From contig NZ_CP063982.1 in the NCBI RefSeq assembly GCF_022811525.1, forward strand, positions 2,542,001 to 2,606,000: a DNA stretch of 64,000 nucleotides. Reading direction: 5' to 3'. The DNA is from Orrella daihaiensis (GTDB lineage Bacteria > Pseudomonadota > Gammaproteobacteria > Burkholderiales > Burkholderiaceae_B). Under the pieces are notes generated by a model, which was not told where the DNA came from, did no database searches, and saw nothing but the letters and a program-made list of their open reading frames with translations. How positions within the stretch are numbered: position 1 is the first letter of the stretch; every line of letters starts with the position of its first letter. Both the position numbers and the translations under genes were made by a program. Positions 15,828 to 24,093 of this stretch are shown piece by piece.

Positions 15828-16580
15828 ATGTGCATTTCATGTAACACCAAATCTGTGTTTACTGGCGAGACCGTCGCATCCCCTGCAAGGCGGAGTTGGC
15901 TGAAAGCGGCCAGCGCTGTTTCTCTGGCTGCACCGCTTTCTCTCGGTGCAACCGCCGCTTTCGCGAGCTCCCCTCCCAAGCCTGCCAATGTGCTGACGCC
16001 TGACCAGGCACTTGAGCGCTTGATGCAGGGCAACGAGCGCTACGTCTCAGGCAAGACCGAGCCAGTGAACTTTGCCAAAACACGGGCAGCACTGGCTGGC
16101 GGGCAAAACCCCTACGCTTGCCTGGTCAGTTGTGCCGACTCCAGAATTGGGCCGGAATATGCATTTGATGAGGGGCGCGGGGATCTATTTGTCACGCGCG
16201 TGGCTGGCAATTTTGTGAACACGGATATTTTGGCGAGCCTCGAATACGGTACGGCTGTTTTAGGCGCCCCTTTGGTTATGGTGCTCGGGCATACCAGCTG
16301 CGGCGCTATTGATGCGACTGTAAAGGCGGTTACTCAGAACGCAAGCTATCCAGGCCATATTCAAGCGTTAACGACTGCGCTGTCACCCGCTGTGCGTCAG
16401 AGCCAGGCTGCTGGCGCCAAAGACCTGGTGATGGCCGCGACGCTTGAGAATGTTCGCCTAAATGTCCTTCAGTTGCAGCAATCAAACCCGATTCTGGCTG
16501 AACGGGTATCCATGGGTCAACTGAAAGTAGTGGGAGGCCTCTATCACCTGGACACCGGTAAGGTTGAGATGGTGGTTTAG
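15828..16580 (+). CDS. beta-carbonic anhydrase with Tat-like signal peptide
   Basis: Zinc enzyme of 250 aa interconverting CO2 and bicarbonate. Zinc ligands and the catalytic dyad are visible: Cys102, Asp104 and Arg106 in SCADSR, then His155 and Cys158 in GHTSCGA. The first 48 residues hold a twin-arginine-type signal (ARRSWLKAASA, then a hydrophobic stretch ending AAFASS), so it is probably exported folded to the periplasm. Beta enzymes are usually cytoplasmic. The ATG has AAGGAGA immediately upstream; a GTG eleven codons earlier (15795) has none. Two extra cysteines stand at the extreme N-terminus (MCISC). It appears monocistronic. Confidence 0.9.
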   Translation: MCISCNTKSVFTGETVASPARRSWLKAASAVSLAAPLSLGATAAFASSPPKPANVLTPDQALERLMQGNERYVSGKTEPVNFAKTRAALAGGQNPYACLVSCADSRIGPEYAFDEGRGDLFVTRVAGNFVNTDILASLEYGTAVLGAPLVMVLGHTSCGAIDATVKAVTQNASYPGHIQALTTALSPAVRQSQAAGAKDLVMAATLENVRLNVLQLQQSNPILAERVSMGQLKVVGGLYHLDTGKVEMVV

Positions 16581-16762
16581 GCATTAGGACTTCTGTTATT
16601 TGCGGTTCGAACTAGGTAATTATTGTTGGACAGAGGAACAACCCAACCGCAGAGGCAGCGTGGGAGGATAGAATCCACCAACTGAACCACTGAACTTGAT
16701 CTGACATACAGGCACCGCAAACTGGGGGACTGTCAGGTCAAGTCGCGACTACAACAGAATAG

Positions 16763-16981
16763 TCAGCCGCAATTGACAGCAACGGTCACCGCAATCGAAG
16801 GCTGTACTGATGAGTTCGCAACCAAAGATGGTGTAACAGTCACATCGGCATAAGTAGCCTGGGCTGTCCAATGTTTCATGCTCTCAATCGTCTGTGCGCT
16901 CAATACGCCAACCGCGGTTCCACCGATGCTTACACTATGCCTAACTTCTAAATTAGACTCATAAATAATACGATAAATTAT
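16763..16981 (-). pseudogene. possible remnant of a protein C-terminus
   Basis: A 72-codon frame with a stop (TGA at 16763) but no usable start except an internal ATG. Its conceptual C-terminus (SIAVTVAVNCG, preceded by TYADVTVTPSLVAN) is beta-strand-like, as in exported surface proteins. No family was recognised; it could be the decayed end of a gene or chance. Confidence 0.2.
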
Positions 16982-17047
16982 TTAGTGATCTATTTATGGT
17001 ACAAGTTTTCTTTATGATCTGATTAAATCGTGATATCGTTATCTATA

Positions 17048-17081
17048 AATGAATCATTAATTTATTTAATGAATTATTAAT
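17048..17081. repeat. two direct 14-bp repeats 20 bp apart before hipB
   Basis: AATGAATCATTAAT (17048-17061) and AATGAATTATTAAT (17068-17081) differ at one base and are spaced by two helical turns. The first contains the near-palindrome AATGA-A-TCATT. Lying 18 bases upstream of hipB in an A+T-rich region, they are good candidates for HipB operators (inference). Confidence 0.55.
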
Positions 17082-17099
17082 AGAACAAATTGGATATCA

Positions 17100-17438
17100 A
17101 TGGCAAAGCCGACTAGTCGATCCTATTCCCGCTACGGACTTCAAGCTGCCCAACTGCTTGGGCTTTTAATTCATGAAGCGCGCACAGGTCGCGGGCTCAC
17201 CGTCGAAGAGGTGGCCGAGCGTGCTGGCATTTCGCGCGGTCTGGTTCACAGGATCGAACGCGGCGAAATGGGATGCTCCATCGGTGCCGCCTTTGAGTTG
17301 GCCGCCATTGTCGGTGTGCCACTTTTTGATGAGCAGCCCTCCTCTCTGGCTCAGCATATTGCAACGACACAAAACAGACTCATGCTTTTGCCCAAGCGGG
17401 TGCGCAAAAGAACAAAGGCAGTAAAGGATGACTTCTGA
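17100..17438 (+). CDS. hipB: HipB-like antitoxin, XRE-type regulator
   Basis: A 112-aa protein with a Cro/C1-type helix-turn-helix at about residues 32-75 (GLTVEEVAERAGISRGLVHRIERGEMGCSIGAAFELAAIVGVPLF). The final 30 residues are basic (LPKRVRKRTKAVKDDF) and may contact HipA. In HipBA systems the antitoxin binds the toxin and represses the operon. Its stop overlaps the toxin's start by 11 bases. Repeats at 17048-17081 are likely binding sites. No clear ribosome site is visible. Confidence 0.85.
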   Translation: MAKPTSRSYSRYGLQAAQLLGLLIHEARTGRGLTVEEVAERAGISRGLVHRIERGEMGCSIGAAFELAAIVGVPLFDEQPSSLAQHIATTQNRLMLLPKRVRKRTKAVKDDF

Positions 17439-18711
17439 CACCGCTGATCGCGAGGCTTACGTCTGGGTATGGCTGCCTGGCGCAACATCGCCGGTTGTCG
17501 CTGGTCGAATTGCCCGCGATGGCGACACCTACGTATTTAACTATGGTCGCAGCTACTTGGCACTTGAGGGCGCGATCCCTCTGTACCTACCAGAACTGCC
17601 ACTGCGTCCTGGCGCCATTACCCCTGAGCCAGGCCTGACCATGGCCGGGTGCTTACGCGATGCTGCGCCCGACGCTTGGGGGCGGCGGGTGATCCTGAAC
17701 AGGGCCTTTGGCGTCGGGGACCGAATTAAAGGTGAAGTCGGCGATATCGGCGCCATCGACGAGCTAACCTACTTGCTTGAGTCCGGTTCAGACCGCATCG
17801 GTGCTTTGGATTTCCAGAGGTCACCAACAACGTATATTCCTCGCACACCCAGGCCTGCGACACTGGAGGAATTACTTAACGCAGCAGAGAAAGTCGAACA
17901 AGGCATACCCCTGTCGGCTGACCTAGATCGAGCACTGTTTCACGGCACTTCGCTCGGTGGTGCTCGACCCAAAGCCATGATTGAGGATGGCGATAAGAAG
18001 CTCATCGCGAAGTTTTCTTCTTCGTCAGACACCTACAACATCGTCAAGGCGGAGTTTATCGCCATGCGACTAGCGGCCAAGGCAGGGTTAGACGTCGCGC
18101 CGGTCAATTTAGTCCATGTGGCGGGCAAAGATGTGCTGATCATCGAACGGTTTGACCGCTTTCAGACCCATGAGGGCTGGCAGCGCAAGGCCATGGTCTC
18201 AGCACTCACGATGTTCGGACTCGACGAGATGATGGCCCGCTATGCCAGCTATGCCGATTTGACCGAAATTATCCGCCATCGTTTCGATCAACCAAAGCAA
18301 ACACTGCGCGAACTGTTCGGGCGACTGGTGTTTAACATCCTGTGCGGCAACACAGACGACCATGCTCGCAATCATGCCGCCTTTTGGGATGGCAAGACGC
18401 TTCGTCTGACGCCCGCCTATGACATCTGCCCGCAAAGCCGAGTTGGCAACGAGGCAAGCCAAGCCATGCTGATAACCGGCAACGACCGTAGTAGCAATTT
18501 GGCGACATGCTTGGCGGCAGCACCAAACTTTCTGCTAGACAAGCAGGCAGCGACCACCATTGTTCAGAATATGCTTGCAACGGTACGCGCCGAATGGCAA
18601 GCAACCTGCGATGAGGCAAACCTATCGGCCATCGAGCGCAACCTACTCTGGGAACGGGTATTTCTGAACCCGTGCATTTTTGAGGGCCATGAGGGTCATG
18701 AGGGGCGTTAG
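17428..18711 (+). CDS. hipA: HipA-family serine/threonine kinase toxin
   Basis: A 427-aa kinase toxin. The N-terminal subdomain 1 region (residues 1-110, including GCLRDAAPDAWGRRVI) precedes the HipA C-terminal kinase core: glycine-rich loop GTSLGGARPKA near 172, ATP-lysine region LIAKFSSSSD, IIERFDR near 238, catalytic loop NILCGNTDDHARNHA near 305 and metal motif YDICPQ near 333. All key elements appear intact. E. coli HipA phosphorylates glutamyl-tRNA synthetase, and some homologues phosphorylate other synthetases; the target here is unknown. The C-terminus ends in a short duplicated GHEGHEGR, unlike typical HipA. It forms an operon with hipB by an 11-base overlap. Confidence 0.9.
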   Translation: MTSDTADREAYVWVWLPGATSPVVAGRIARDGDTYVFNYGRSYLALEGAIPLYLPELPLRPGAITPEPGLTMAGCLRDAAPDAWGRRVILNRAFGVGDRIKGEVGDIGAIDELTYLLESGSDRIGALDFQRSPTTYIPRTPRPATLEELLNAAEKVEQGIPLSADLDRALFHGTSLGGARPKAMIEDGDKKLIAKFSSSSDTYNIVKAEFIAMRLAAKAGLDVAPVNLVHVAGKDVLIIERFDRFQTHEGWQRKAMVSALTMFGLDEMMARYASYADLTEIIRHRFDQPKQTLRELFGRLVFNILCGNTDDHARNHAAFWDGKTLRLTPAYDICPQSRVGNEASQAMLITGNDRSSNLATCLAAAPNFLLDKQAATTIVQNMLATVRAEWQATCDEANLSAIERNLLWERVFLNPCIFEGHEGHEGR

Positions 18712-18742
18712 GGCGTTCATCCCCTAATGGCTGCTTGGGCAC

Positions 18743-18757
18743 TAGGGGCAGCCCCTA
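18743..18757. repeat. 15-bp inverted repeat after hipA
   Basis: TAGGGGC-A-GCCCCTA is perfect. A further CCCCTA at 18721-18726 can pair with the first TAGGGG, giving alternative stems. No T-run follows; role unknown. Confidence 0.35.
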
Positions 18758-18862
18758 CCGCGATACAGCACGATTACCGCAGACGCCATCGCTTGGCCAT
18801 CGCAGGCACTGAACCATCCATGGGCAAATCCGGACAACCTCGGCACATGGTCATTTGATCTC

Positions 18863-18897
18863 TTTACAAATTCAGAGTTGAACTCTGGATTTGTAAA
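18863..18897. promoter_or_regulatory. 35-bp near-perfect dyad before the DUF4143 ATPase gene
   Basis: Two 17-base arms (TTTACAAATTCAGAGTT and AACTCTGGATTTGTAAA) flank a single G, with one mismatch. The dyad ends 15 bases before the ATG at 18913, so it could be an operator or an RNA hairpin close to the ribosome site. Confidence 0.65.
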
Positions 18898-18912
18898 TGT
18901 TATGGTCTACAT

Positions 18913-20085
18913 ATGATTCCACGACATCTACAGACCGAACTGAAAACTCAACTGTCGGAATACCCAATCGTGACAGTGCTTGGTCCACGTCAGGCCGGCA
19001 AAACCACACTGACACGAGCCGTATTGCCAGAGTATGCCTACGTCAGTCTCGAAAATCCTGACATGAGACAACTGGCTACGGAAGACCCCCGTGCATTTTT
19101 AAAACAATATCCAAATCGCGTTATTCTTGACGAAATCCAGCGAGCGCCAGAGCTGCTGAGTTACATACAGGGCATAGTTGATGAGAACCGGACTAACGGC
19201 CAGTTTGTCCTGACAGGATCCCACCAATTACAACTGCGCGAATCCATCAGTCAGTCGCTCGCAGGTCGCACAGGTGTTCTTCACTTGCTGCCGTTGACCA
19301 TTGCCGAATTATCCGAGGCAGGAATCTATCTCGACGATGTGTATCACTATCTCTTTCAGGGTTTCTTACCTCGGGTCTATGACCAAAATCAACGACCACA
19401 CATCGCTTACGGCAATTACTTCCAAACCTACGTGGAGCGAGATGTAAGACAGCTAATCAAGCTCAAAGATGTGGTGCTATTCGAAAAGTTCATGAAACTC
19501 TTGGCGGGAAGGGTCGGGCAGATCATAAATTATCAGTCGCTCGCCAACGACACGGGTGTTGACGGCATGACCATTAAATCGTGGCTTTCCATCTTGGAGG
19601 CGTCTTACGTCGTGTTTCGCTTACCCCCCTATTTTGAAAACTTTGGCAAGCGTATTATCAAAACACCAAAAATCTATTTCACCGACACGGGGCTACTTTG
19701 CTACCTGCTTGGCATTGAGCGTGTGGAGCAGCTTTCACGCGACCCGCTCATTGGGAATGTGTTTGAAAACCTAGTCATCCTAGAGGCTTTGAAGACTAGG
19801 TATAACGCAGGTCTATCGGCCAACCTGTATTTCTATCGGGATAACCAAGGCCATGAAATCGATCTGCTGTGTCCCCGGGGACATGAGCTGTTGGGCGTTG
19901 AAATCAAGTCGGCAAGCACTTGGAACAGCAGCTTTAAAAAAGCTTTGGAGATTTTCAATCAAAAAGTGCATCCGTTAAGCAAACGAACCGTGGTCTACAA
20001 CGGCCAAACCATCGATTTCAGCGATGGCTCGACGGCCAGGTCGTACAAGGAAATGGCGATGGTAGTGGATAGCAGCGGACGCTAA
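18913..20085 (+). CDS. AAA-family ATP-binding protein with DUF4143
   Basis: A 390-aa protein. The N-terminal AAA_14 ATPase domain has Walker A GPRQAGKTTL near residue 24, Walker B VILDEIQR near 70 and sensor-type FVLTGSHQL. The C-terminal DUF4143 has the PD-(D/E)xK-like pattern HEIDLL ... GVEIKSA near residues 315-335, preceded by the YFTDTGLLCYLLG motif of this family. Such genes are common, mobile and widespread in bacteria and archaea, with no settled function. It is not coupled to hipBA and is preceded by its own 35-bp dyad. The next feature is tRNA-Ser. Confidence 0.88.
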   Translation: MIPRHLQTELKTQLSEYPIVTVLGPRQAGKTTLTRAVLPEYAYVSLENPDMRQLATEDPRAFLKQYPNRVILDEIQRAPELLSYIQGIVDENRTNGQFVLTGSHQLQLRESISQSLAGRTGVLHLLPLTIAELSEAGIYLDDVYHYLFQGFLPRVYDQNQRPHIAYGNYFQTYVERDVRQLIKLKDVVLFEKFMKLLAGRVGQIINYQSLANDTGVDGMTIKSWLSILEASYVVFRLPPYFENFGKRIIKTPKIYFTDTGLLCYLLGIERVEQLSRDPLIGNVFENLVILEALKTRYNAGLSANLYFYRDNQGHEIDLLCPRGHELLGVEIKSASTWNSSFKKALEIFNQKVHPLSKRTVVYNGQTIDFSDGSTARSYKEMAMVVDSSGR

Positions 20086-20231
20086 AAAGCCTCAGCGAAG
20101 TTACCGCTTGAGAGTCTTGGCTCTATGCGGTTGGGATGCTGTAATCAACAGAGTTTGATGAGTGCTCATCCCCCCTTTATGGGGTAGAGCCGAGCCAAAG
20201 CACCCCGATAGGCGCATGTTTGCTGGATACT

Positions 20232-20322
20232 TGGCGGACAGAGGGGGATTCGAACCCCCGATACGCTTTGAACGTATACACGCTTTCCAGGCGTGCGCCT
20301 TCAACCACTCGGCCACCTGTCC
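20232..20322 (-). tRNA. tRNA-Ser (anticodon GGA)
   Basis: 91 bases including an encoded CCA. The acceptor stem GGACAGA pairs with TCTGTCC; the anticodon stem CACGC/GCGTG closes the loop CTGGAAA with GGA at 20286-20288; a long variable arm (TATACGTTCAAAGCGTAT) and GGTTCGAAT T-loop are typical of serine tRNAs. It reads UCC/UCU codons. Its 3' end faces the accessory region, the usual orientation for islands inserted at tRNA genes, but no integrase or duplicated 3' end was found here. Confidence 0.97.
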
Positions 20323-20413
20323 TGTCTGAACCGGAGAAGAACATCCCCGATGACATAAGCGCTGAAGTTTAACAGACCTGGCGACTCAAAAAGCTGTGAC
20401 GTTCAATTCGACA

Positions 20414-21028
20414 TCACTTAAACGCCATCATCCGCTGCACGTAGCGCGCAATCGTATCGACCTCAAGGTTGACCGCGGCTTCAGGCTTCAGATGCTTAAG
20501 CGTGGTCACCTCGACCGTGTGCGGAATGAGGTTGATGCTAAATTCTGTACCGTCTTGCTTGTCCGTCACCCGGTTAACCGTCAAACTCACACCATTGACC
20601 GTAATCGAGCCCTTGTAGGCGAGATACATACCGAGCGCTTTGGGGGCGGTGATGACCAACTCCCACGACTCCCCGACTGGCTCAAATCGCTTCACAGTGC
20701 CGAGGCCATCCACATGACCAGATACCAGATGACCACCTATCTGATCACCGATGCGTAATGATTTCTCAAGATTGACTGGGCCAGGCTTGTCTAGCCCAGT
20801 GGTCTTGTTCAAACTCTCGCGCGACACATCGACAGTGAAGTGCTGGTCATCCGGCATCGAGGTCACCGTCATACATGCACCCTGAATTGCGATTGAATCA
20901 CCCAAGCCGACATCGGCCAGGCTCAGGTCATTGGCGTGAATCAACAAACGCACACCACTCTTGTCATCATGAGCGATCGGTTCAACAGACTCGATTTGAC
21001 CTGTGGTGGCGACTATCCCGGTAAACAT
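20414..21028 (-). CDS. ribE: riboflavin synthase alpha chain
   Basis: A 204-aa enzyme dismutating two 6,7-dimethyl-8-ribityllumazines to riboflavin in the last step of the pathway. It begins with the invariant MFTGIV and contains two lumazine-binding repeats (residues about 1-95 and 96-195); DSIAIQGACMTV and KGSITVNGVSLTV are the paired motifs. Length is normal. It lies 42 bases downstream of ribD in the same direction, in the run glyA-nrdR-ribD-ribE. No FMN riboswitch is visible in the short gap. Confidence 0.95.
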   Translation of the reverse strand: MFTGIVATTGQIESVEPIAHDDKSGVRLLIHANDLSLADVGLGDSIAIQGACMTVTSMPDDQHFTVDVSRESLNKTTGLDKPGPVNLEKSLRIGDQIGGHLVSGHVDGLGTVKRFEPVGESWELVITAPKALGMYLAYKGSITVNGVSLTVNRVTDKQDGTEFSINLIPHTVEVTTLKHLKPEAAVNLEVDTIARYVQRMMAFK

Positions 21029-21070
21029 GATCTGCCCTACTGTTGGTTGATGGTCTTTGTTGATTGGTGA

Positions 21071-22234
21071 TTACAACGCGTGTTGCGCATTGCTGCTCTC
21101 TATATGCTCGACGAGCTCCTGCCAGCGATCGAACTTGCGCGCACGAATGCGGATGTCTTGGCCAACATTGTCGTGATCAATAAAGCTTAACTGATCGGCC
21201 TCAGATAACTGATCAATCCCAGGGATATCAAGCATAGGCAGACCGTGCCCTAAAAATGTAGGTGCCAAATACAGGATTAATTCATCAATGCAGCCTGCAC
21301 GCCACAGGGCACCATTGATACCAGCACCTGCTTCCACATGCACCTCATTGATGTCATATTCAGCTAACCATTGCATCACCGCATTCATATCAACACGATC
21401 GGGGTTGTTCTGATCAGGCACATTAACCACCACCGCTTCTTTTGATGTGAGCTGTGTCACTCTGCCCTCATCCGGGTTTGCTGCAAAGAGAATCAAGCCT
21501 TCCGTTTGCAGCAGCTTGGCATTGTCAGGAATTTCCAGTTTGGGATCAATCACTGCCCGTCTAGGCTGGCGATGTGTCTCTATCGCACGCACATTCAGTA
21601 GTGGATTATCAGCTTTAACGGTACCAATACCCGTCAACACGAGACAACTGCGCGCACGCCAGTGATGGCCATCAGCGCGAGCCTCGGCGCCCGTAATCCA
21701 TTGCGACTGTCCATCGGGCAAAGCGGTGAATCGATCCATGGATGCCGCGATTTTTGCCCAAACATAAGGCTTGCCGCGTACCATCCGAGAGACAAAACCA
21801 GGATTAATCTCCAGAGCTTCTTTGGCAAGCACACCAACACTCACCGCTATCCCTGCGCTGCGCAACGCCGCGATGCCGCGACCCGACACAGCCGGGTATG
21901 GGTCAACATGGGCAATCACCACCCGCGCGGGCTTGGCATGAATTAACGCATCCGTGCATGGAGGTGTCTTGCCGTGATGGCTGCAAGGCTCAAGCGACAC
22001 ATAGACAGTTGCACCTTCAGCAGATCCACCTTTTTGTTTGAGGTCTCTCAAGGCCATTACTTCAGCATGCGCGTGACCAGCGGCTTGCGTAACACCTTCG
22101 GCAACCATCTGTCCATCTTTGACGATGACGCAGCCAACCCGCGGATTAGGCGTGGGCACGTACAACCCGGACTCCGCTAGTTCTAGCGCGCGCGCCATGA
22201 ACTTGATGTCGAGGGATGATTGGGTGTCAGACAT
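21071..22234 (-). CDS. ribD: bifunctional pyrimidine deaminase/reductase
   Basis: A 387-aa two-domain enzyme for the second and third steps after GTP cyclohydrolase II. The N-terminal deaminase has zinc motifs HAEVMAL (near residue 54) and PCSHHGKTPPC (near 83). The C-terminal reductase (from about residue 155) includes GKPYVWAKIAASMDRF, VLTGIGTVKADNPLLNVR and the EAGAGINGALW motif. It starts 17 bases after nrdR and is followed by ribE. Confidence 0.95.
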   Translation of the reverse strand: MSDTQSSLDIKFMARALELAESGLYVPTPNPRVGCVIVKDGQMVAEGVTQAAGHAHAEVMALRDLKQKGGSAEGATVYVSLEPCSHHGKTPPCTDALIHAKPARVVIAHVDPYPAVSGRGIAALRSAGIAVSVGVLAKEALEINPGFVSRMVRGKPYVWAKIAASMDRFTALPDGQSQWITGAEARADGHHWRARSCLVLTGIGTVKADNPLLNVRAIETHRQPRRAVIDPKLEIPDNAKLLQTEGLILFAANPDEGRVTQLTSKEAVVVNVPDQNNPDRVDMNAVMQWLAEYDINEVHVEAGAGINGALWRAGCIDELILYLAPTFLGHGLPMLDIPGIDQLSEADQLSFIDHDNVGQDIRIRARKFDRWQELVEHIESSNAQHAL

Positions 22235-22251
22235 GCCGTCGATTGATAGGC

Positions 22252-22722
22252 TTAGCCGTCGCGCTTTCGCAGCGGCTTTTGCATTTCCTTGATCGCCTGC
22301 ACGAACTCACCGATGTCCTCAAAGCTTTTGTAAACGGACGCGAAACGCACGTAGGCGACCTTGTCGAGCTTATTCAGTTCCTGCATCACGAGCGAACCGA
22401 TTTTTTCGGTTGATACTTCACGCTCACCGCTTGTCAGGAGGCTCTCTTCTATACGATGAACAACCTGATCGATCTGGTCAGTACTGACCGGGCGCTTGCG
22501 CAGGGCCAACCTGAGACTTGCCTGAAGCTTTTGCGGGTCGTACTCATTGCGGCTGCCATTACGTTTGACCACCGTAGGCATGGCCAATTCGGCACGCTCA
22601 TAAGTCGTAAAGCGCCGGTCACACTTCTCGCACCGACGTCTGCGACGCACGAAATTACCATCTTCGCCAGTGCGCGAATCAACCACTAACGTTTCGGCAT
22701 GACCGCAAAACGGACACTTCAT
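22252..22722 (-). CDS. nrdR: transcriptional repressor NrdR
   Basis: A 156-aa zinc-ribbon and ATP-cone regulator that represses ribonucleotide reductase genes according to nucleotide state. The zinc ribbon is CPFC...CEKC (residues 3-34), and the ATP cone begins near VVKRNGSRNEYDPQKL (about 52-135). It lies between glyA and ribD, with 10- and 17-base gaps. Paired boxes matching its target are found upstream of nrdA at 40004-40050 in this same window. Confidence 0.95.
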   Translation of the reverse strand: MKCPFCGHAETLVVDSRTGEDGNFVRRRRRCEKCDRRFTTYERAELAMPTVVKRNGSRNEYDPQKLQASLRLALRKRPVSTDQIDQVVHRIEESLLTSGEREVSTEKIGSLVMQELNKLDKVAYVRFASVYKSFEDIGEFVQAIKEMQKPLRKRDG

Positions 22723-22732
22723 TGAACAACTC

Positions 22733-23977
22733 TCAGCGATAGACCGGAAAAGCTGATGTCAACGCATGCACTCGCTCACGAACGGCATTCAGATTTGCAG
22801 CGTCGGTGGGCTTATCCAGAACATCAGCAATCAGATTGCCGGTCAATTCAGCTTCTGCCTCCTTGAAACCACGCGTGGTCATGGCGGGCGTTCCCAGACG
22901 TACACCGCTAGTCACGAAAGGCTTTTCCGGGTCATTTGGGATAGCGTTCTTATTCACCGTAATATGGGCTTCGCCCAATGCCTTCTCAGCATCTTTACCG
23001 GTAATGCCTTTGGCACGCAAATCGACCAGCATGACGTGACTTTCCGTCTTGCCAGAAACAATGCGCAAACCACGCTTGACCAATGTCTGCGCTAACACCT
23101 GAGCATTTTTGACGACTTGGGCGGCATAGTCTTTGAAGCTCGGGTCCAACGCCTCTTTAAATGCCACCGCTTTTGCAGCAATCACATGCATCAATGGACC
23201 ACCCTGAATACCCGGGAAGATCGCTGAATTAATAATCTTCTCGTGCTCTGCTTTCATCATGATCACGCCACCGCGTGGGCCACGTAGCCCCTTGTGAGTT
23301 GTGGAGGTCACAAAGTCTGCATAAGGCACCGGGTTGGGATAGGCGCCGCCGGCGACCAATCCCGAGTAATGAGCAAGATCGACTAAAAAGAGAGCGCCGT
23401 TATCCTTGGCGATCTGGGCAAACCGCTCAAAGTCCATTTTCAGCGAATAAGCCGAAGCACCCGCCACGATGAGCTTGGGCTTATGCTCTTGGGCCAAAGC
23501 CTCAACCTTGGCGTAGTCGAGCACCTCGTTGGCATCTAGCCCATACTGATGAAAGTTATACAACTTACCCGAGGCATTCACGCTAGCGCCGTGGGTCAAG
23601 TGACCGCCTTCAGCCAAACTCATGCCCAACACCGCATCACCTGGCTTTAGCACCGCCAAATAAACGGCCTGGTTGGCCTGCGAGCCGGAATTAGGCTGCA
23701 CATTGGCTGCCTCGGCACCAAACAGTTGCTTCAGACGATCGATCGCGAGCTGCTCAACAATATCAACGTACTCGCAACCACCGTAATAACGCTTGCCCGG
23801 GTAGCCCTCGGCGTACTTGTTGGTCATTTGCGACCCCTGAGCCTGCATCACCGCAGGGCTGGTGTAGTTCTCAGAGGCGATCAGCTCGATGTGCTGTTCC
23901 TGACGCTGATCTTCTTTCTGGATAGCGCTCCAGACCTCCGGGTCAACTCGGTCAAGCGTAAGAGTACGGTCAAACAT
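22733..23977 (-). CDS. glyA: serine hydroxymethyltransferase
   Basis: PLP enzyme of 414 aa converting serine and tetrahydrofolate to glycine and methylene-tetrahydrofolate. Visible family blocks are IELIASENYTSPAVMQAQGS, NKYAEGYPGKRYYGGCEYVD and the PLP lysine in TSTTHKGLRGPRGG near residue 230. It is first in the glyA-nrdR-ribD-ribE run; a hairpin at 24013-24037 separates it from the PEBP gene upstream. Confidence 0.96.
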   Translation of the reverse strand: MFDRTLTLDRVDPEVWSAIQKEDQRQEQHIELIASENYTSPAVMQAQGSQMTNKYAEGYPGKRYYGGCEYVDIVEQLAIDRLKQLFGAEAANVQPNSGSQANQAVYLAVLKPGDAVLGMSLAEGGHLTHGASVNASGKLYNFHQYGLDANEVLDYAKVEALAQEHKPKLIVAGASAYSLKMDFERFAQIAKDNGALFLVDLAHYSGLVAGGAYPNPVPYADFVTSTTHKGLRGPRGGVIMMKAEHEKIINSAIFPGIQGGPLMHVIAAKAVAFKEALDPSFKDYAAQVVKNAQVLAQTLVKRGLRIVSGKTESHVMLVDLRAKGITGKDAEKALGEAHITVNKNAIPNDPEKPFVTSGVRLGTPAMTTRGFKEAEAELTGNLIADVLDKPTDAANLNAVRERVHALTSAFPVYR

Positions 23978-24012
23978 GGACGTGTCCTGGCAATATGAAA
24001 GTAAAAAGATAT

Positions 24013-24037
24013 GCGTGATGGCAATATGCCACCACGC
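24013..24037 (-). terminator. likely rho-independent terminator of the PEBP gene
   Basis: On the minus strand GCGTG-G-TGGCA-TAT-TGCCA-T-CACGC forms a strong stem with one mismatch, followed by ATATCTTTTTAC. It lies between the stop at 24094 and glyA. A role in the glyA leader is the alternative. Confidence 0.55.
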
Positions 24038-24093
24038 AGAAGTCTTGTTCTTGTTTCAGGCGTCTATTGTACCGTCACGCCTGCCAGTTGCTG

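Larger units (their letters stand above)
16581..17099. other. gene-poor stretch between carbonic anhydrase and hipBA
   Basis: 519 bases without an intact gene. The first part has ordinary composition and an open but start-less minus-strand frame (16763-16981). The last 150 bases are strikingly A+T-rich and hold the hipBA promoter and its repeats. Confidence 0.5.

Noticed and set aside
20101..20316. 71-codon minus-strand frame
   Set aside because: It reads through tRNA-Ser (the apparent GGSNPPLS peptide is the T-arm translated); a tRNA shadow.
20232..20322. tRNA-Ser as an attachment site of an integrated element
   Set aside because: No integrase and no second copy of the tRNA 3' end seen in the window, so no att sites are annotated.
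23978..24093. Glycine riboswitch upstream of glyA
   Set aside because: The leader is only about 115 bases and contains a simple hairpin; no tandem aptamer features seen.
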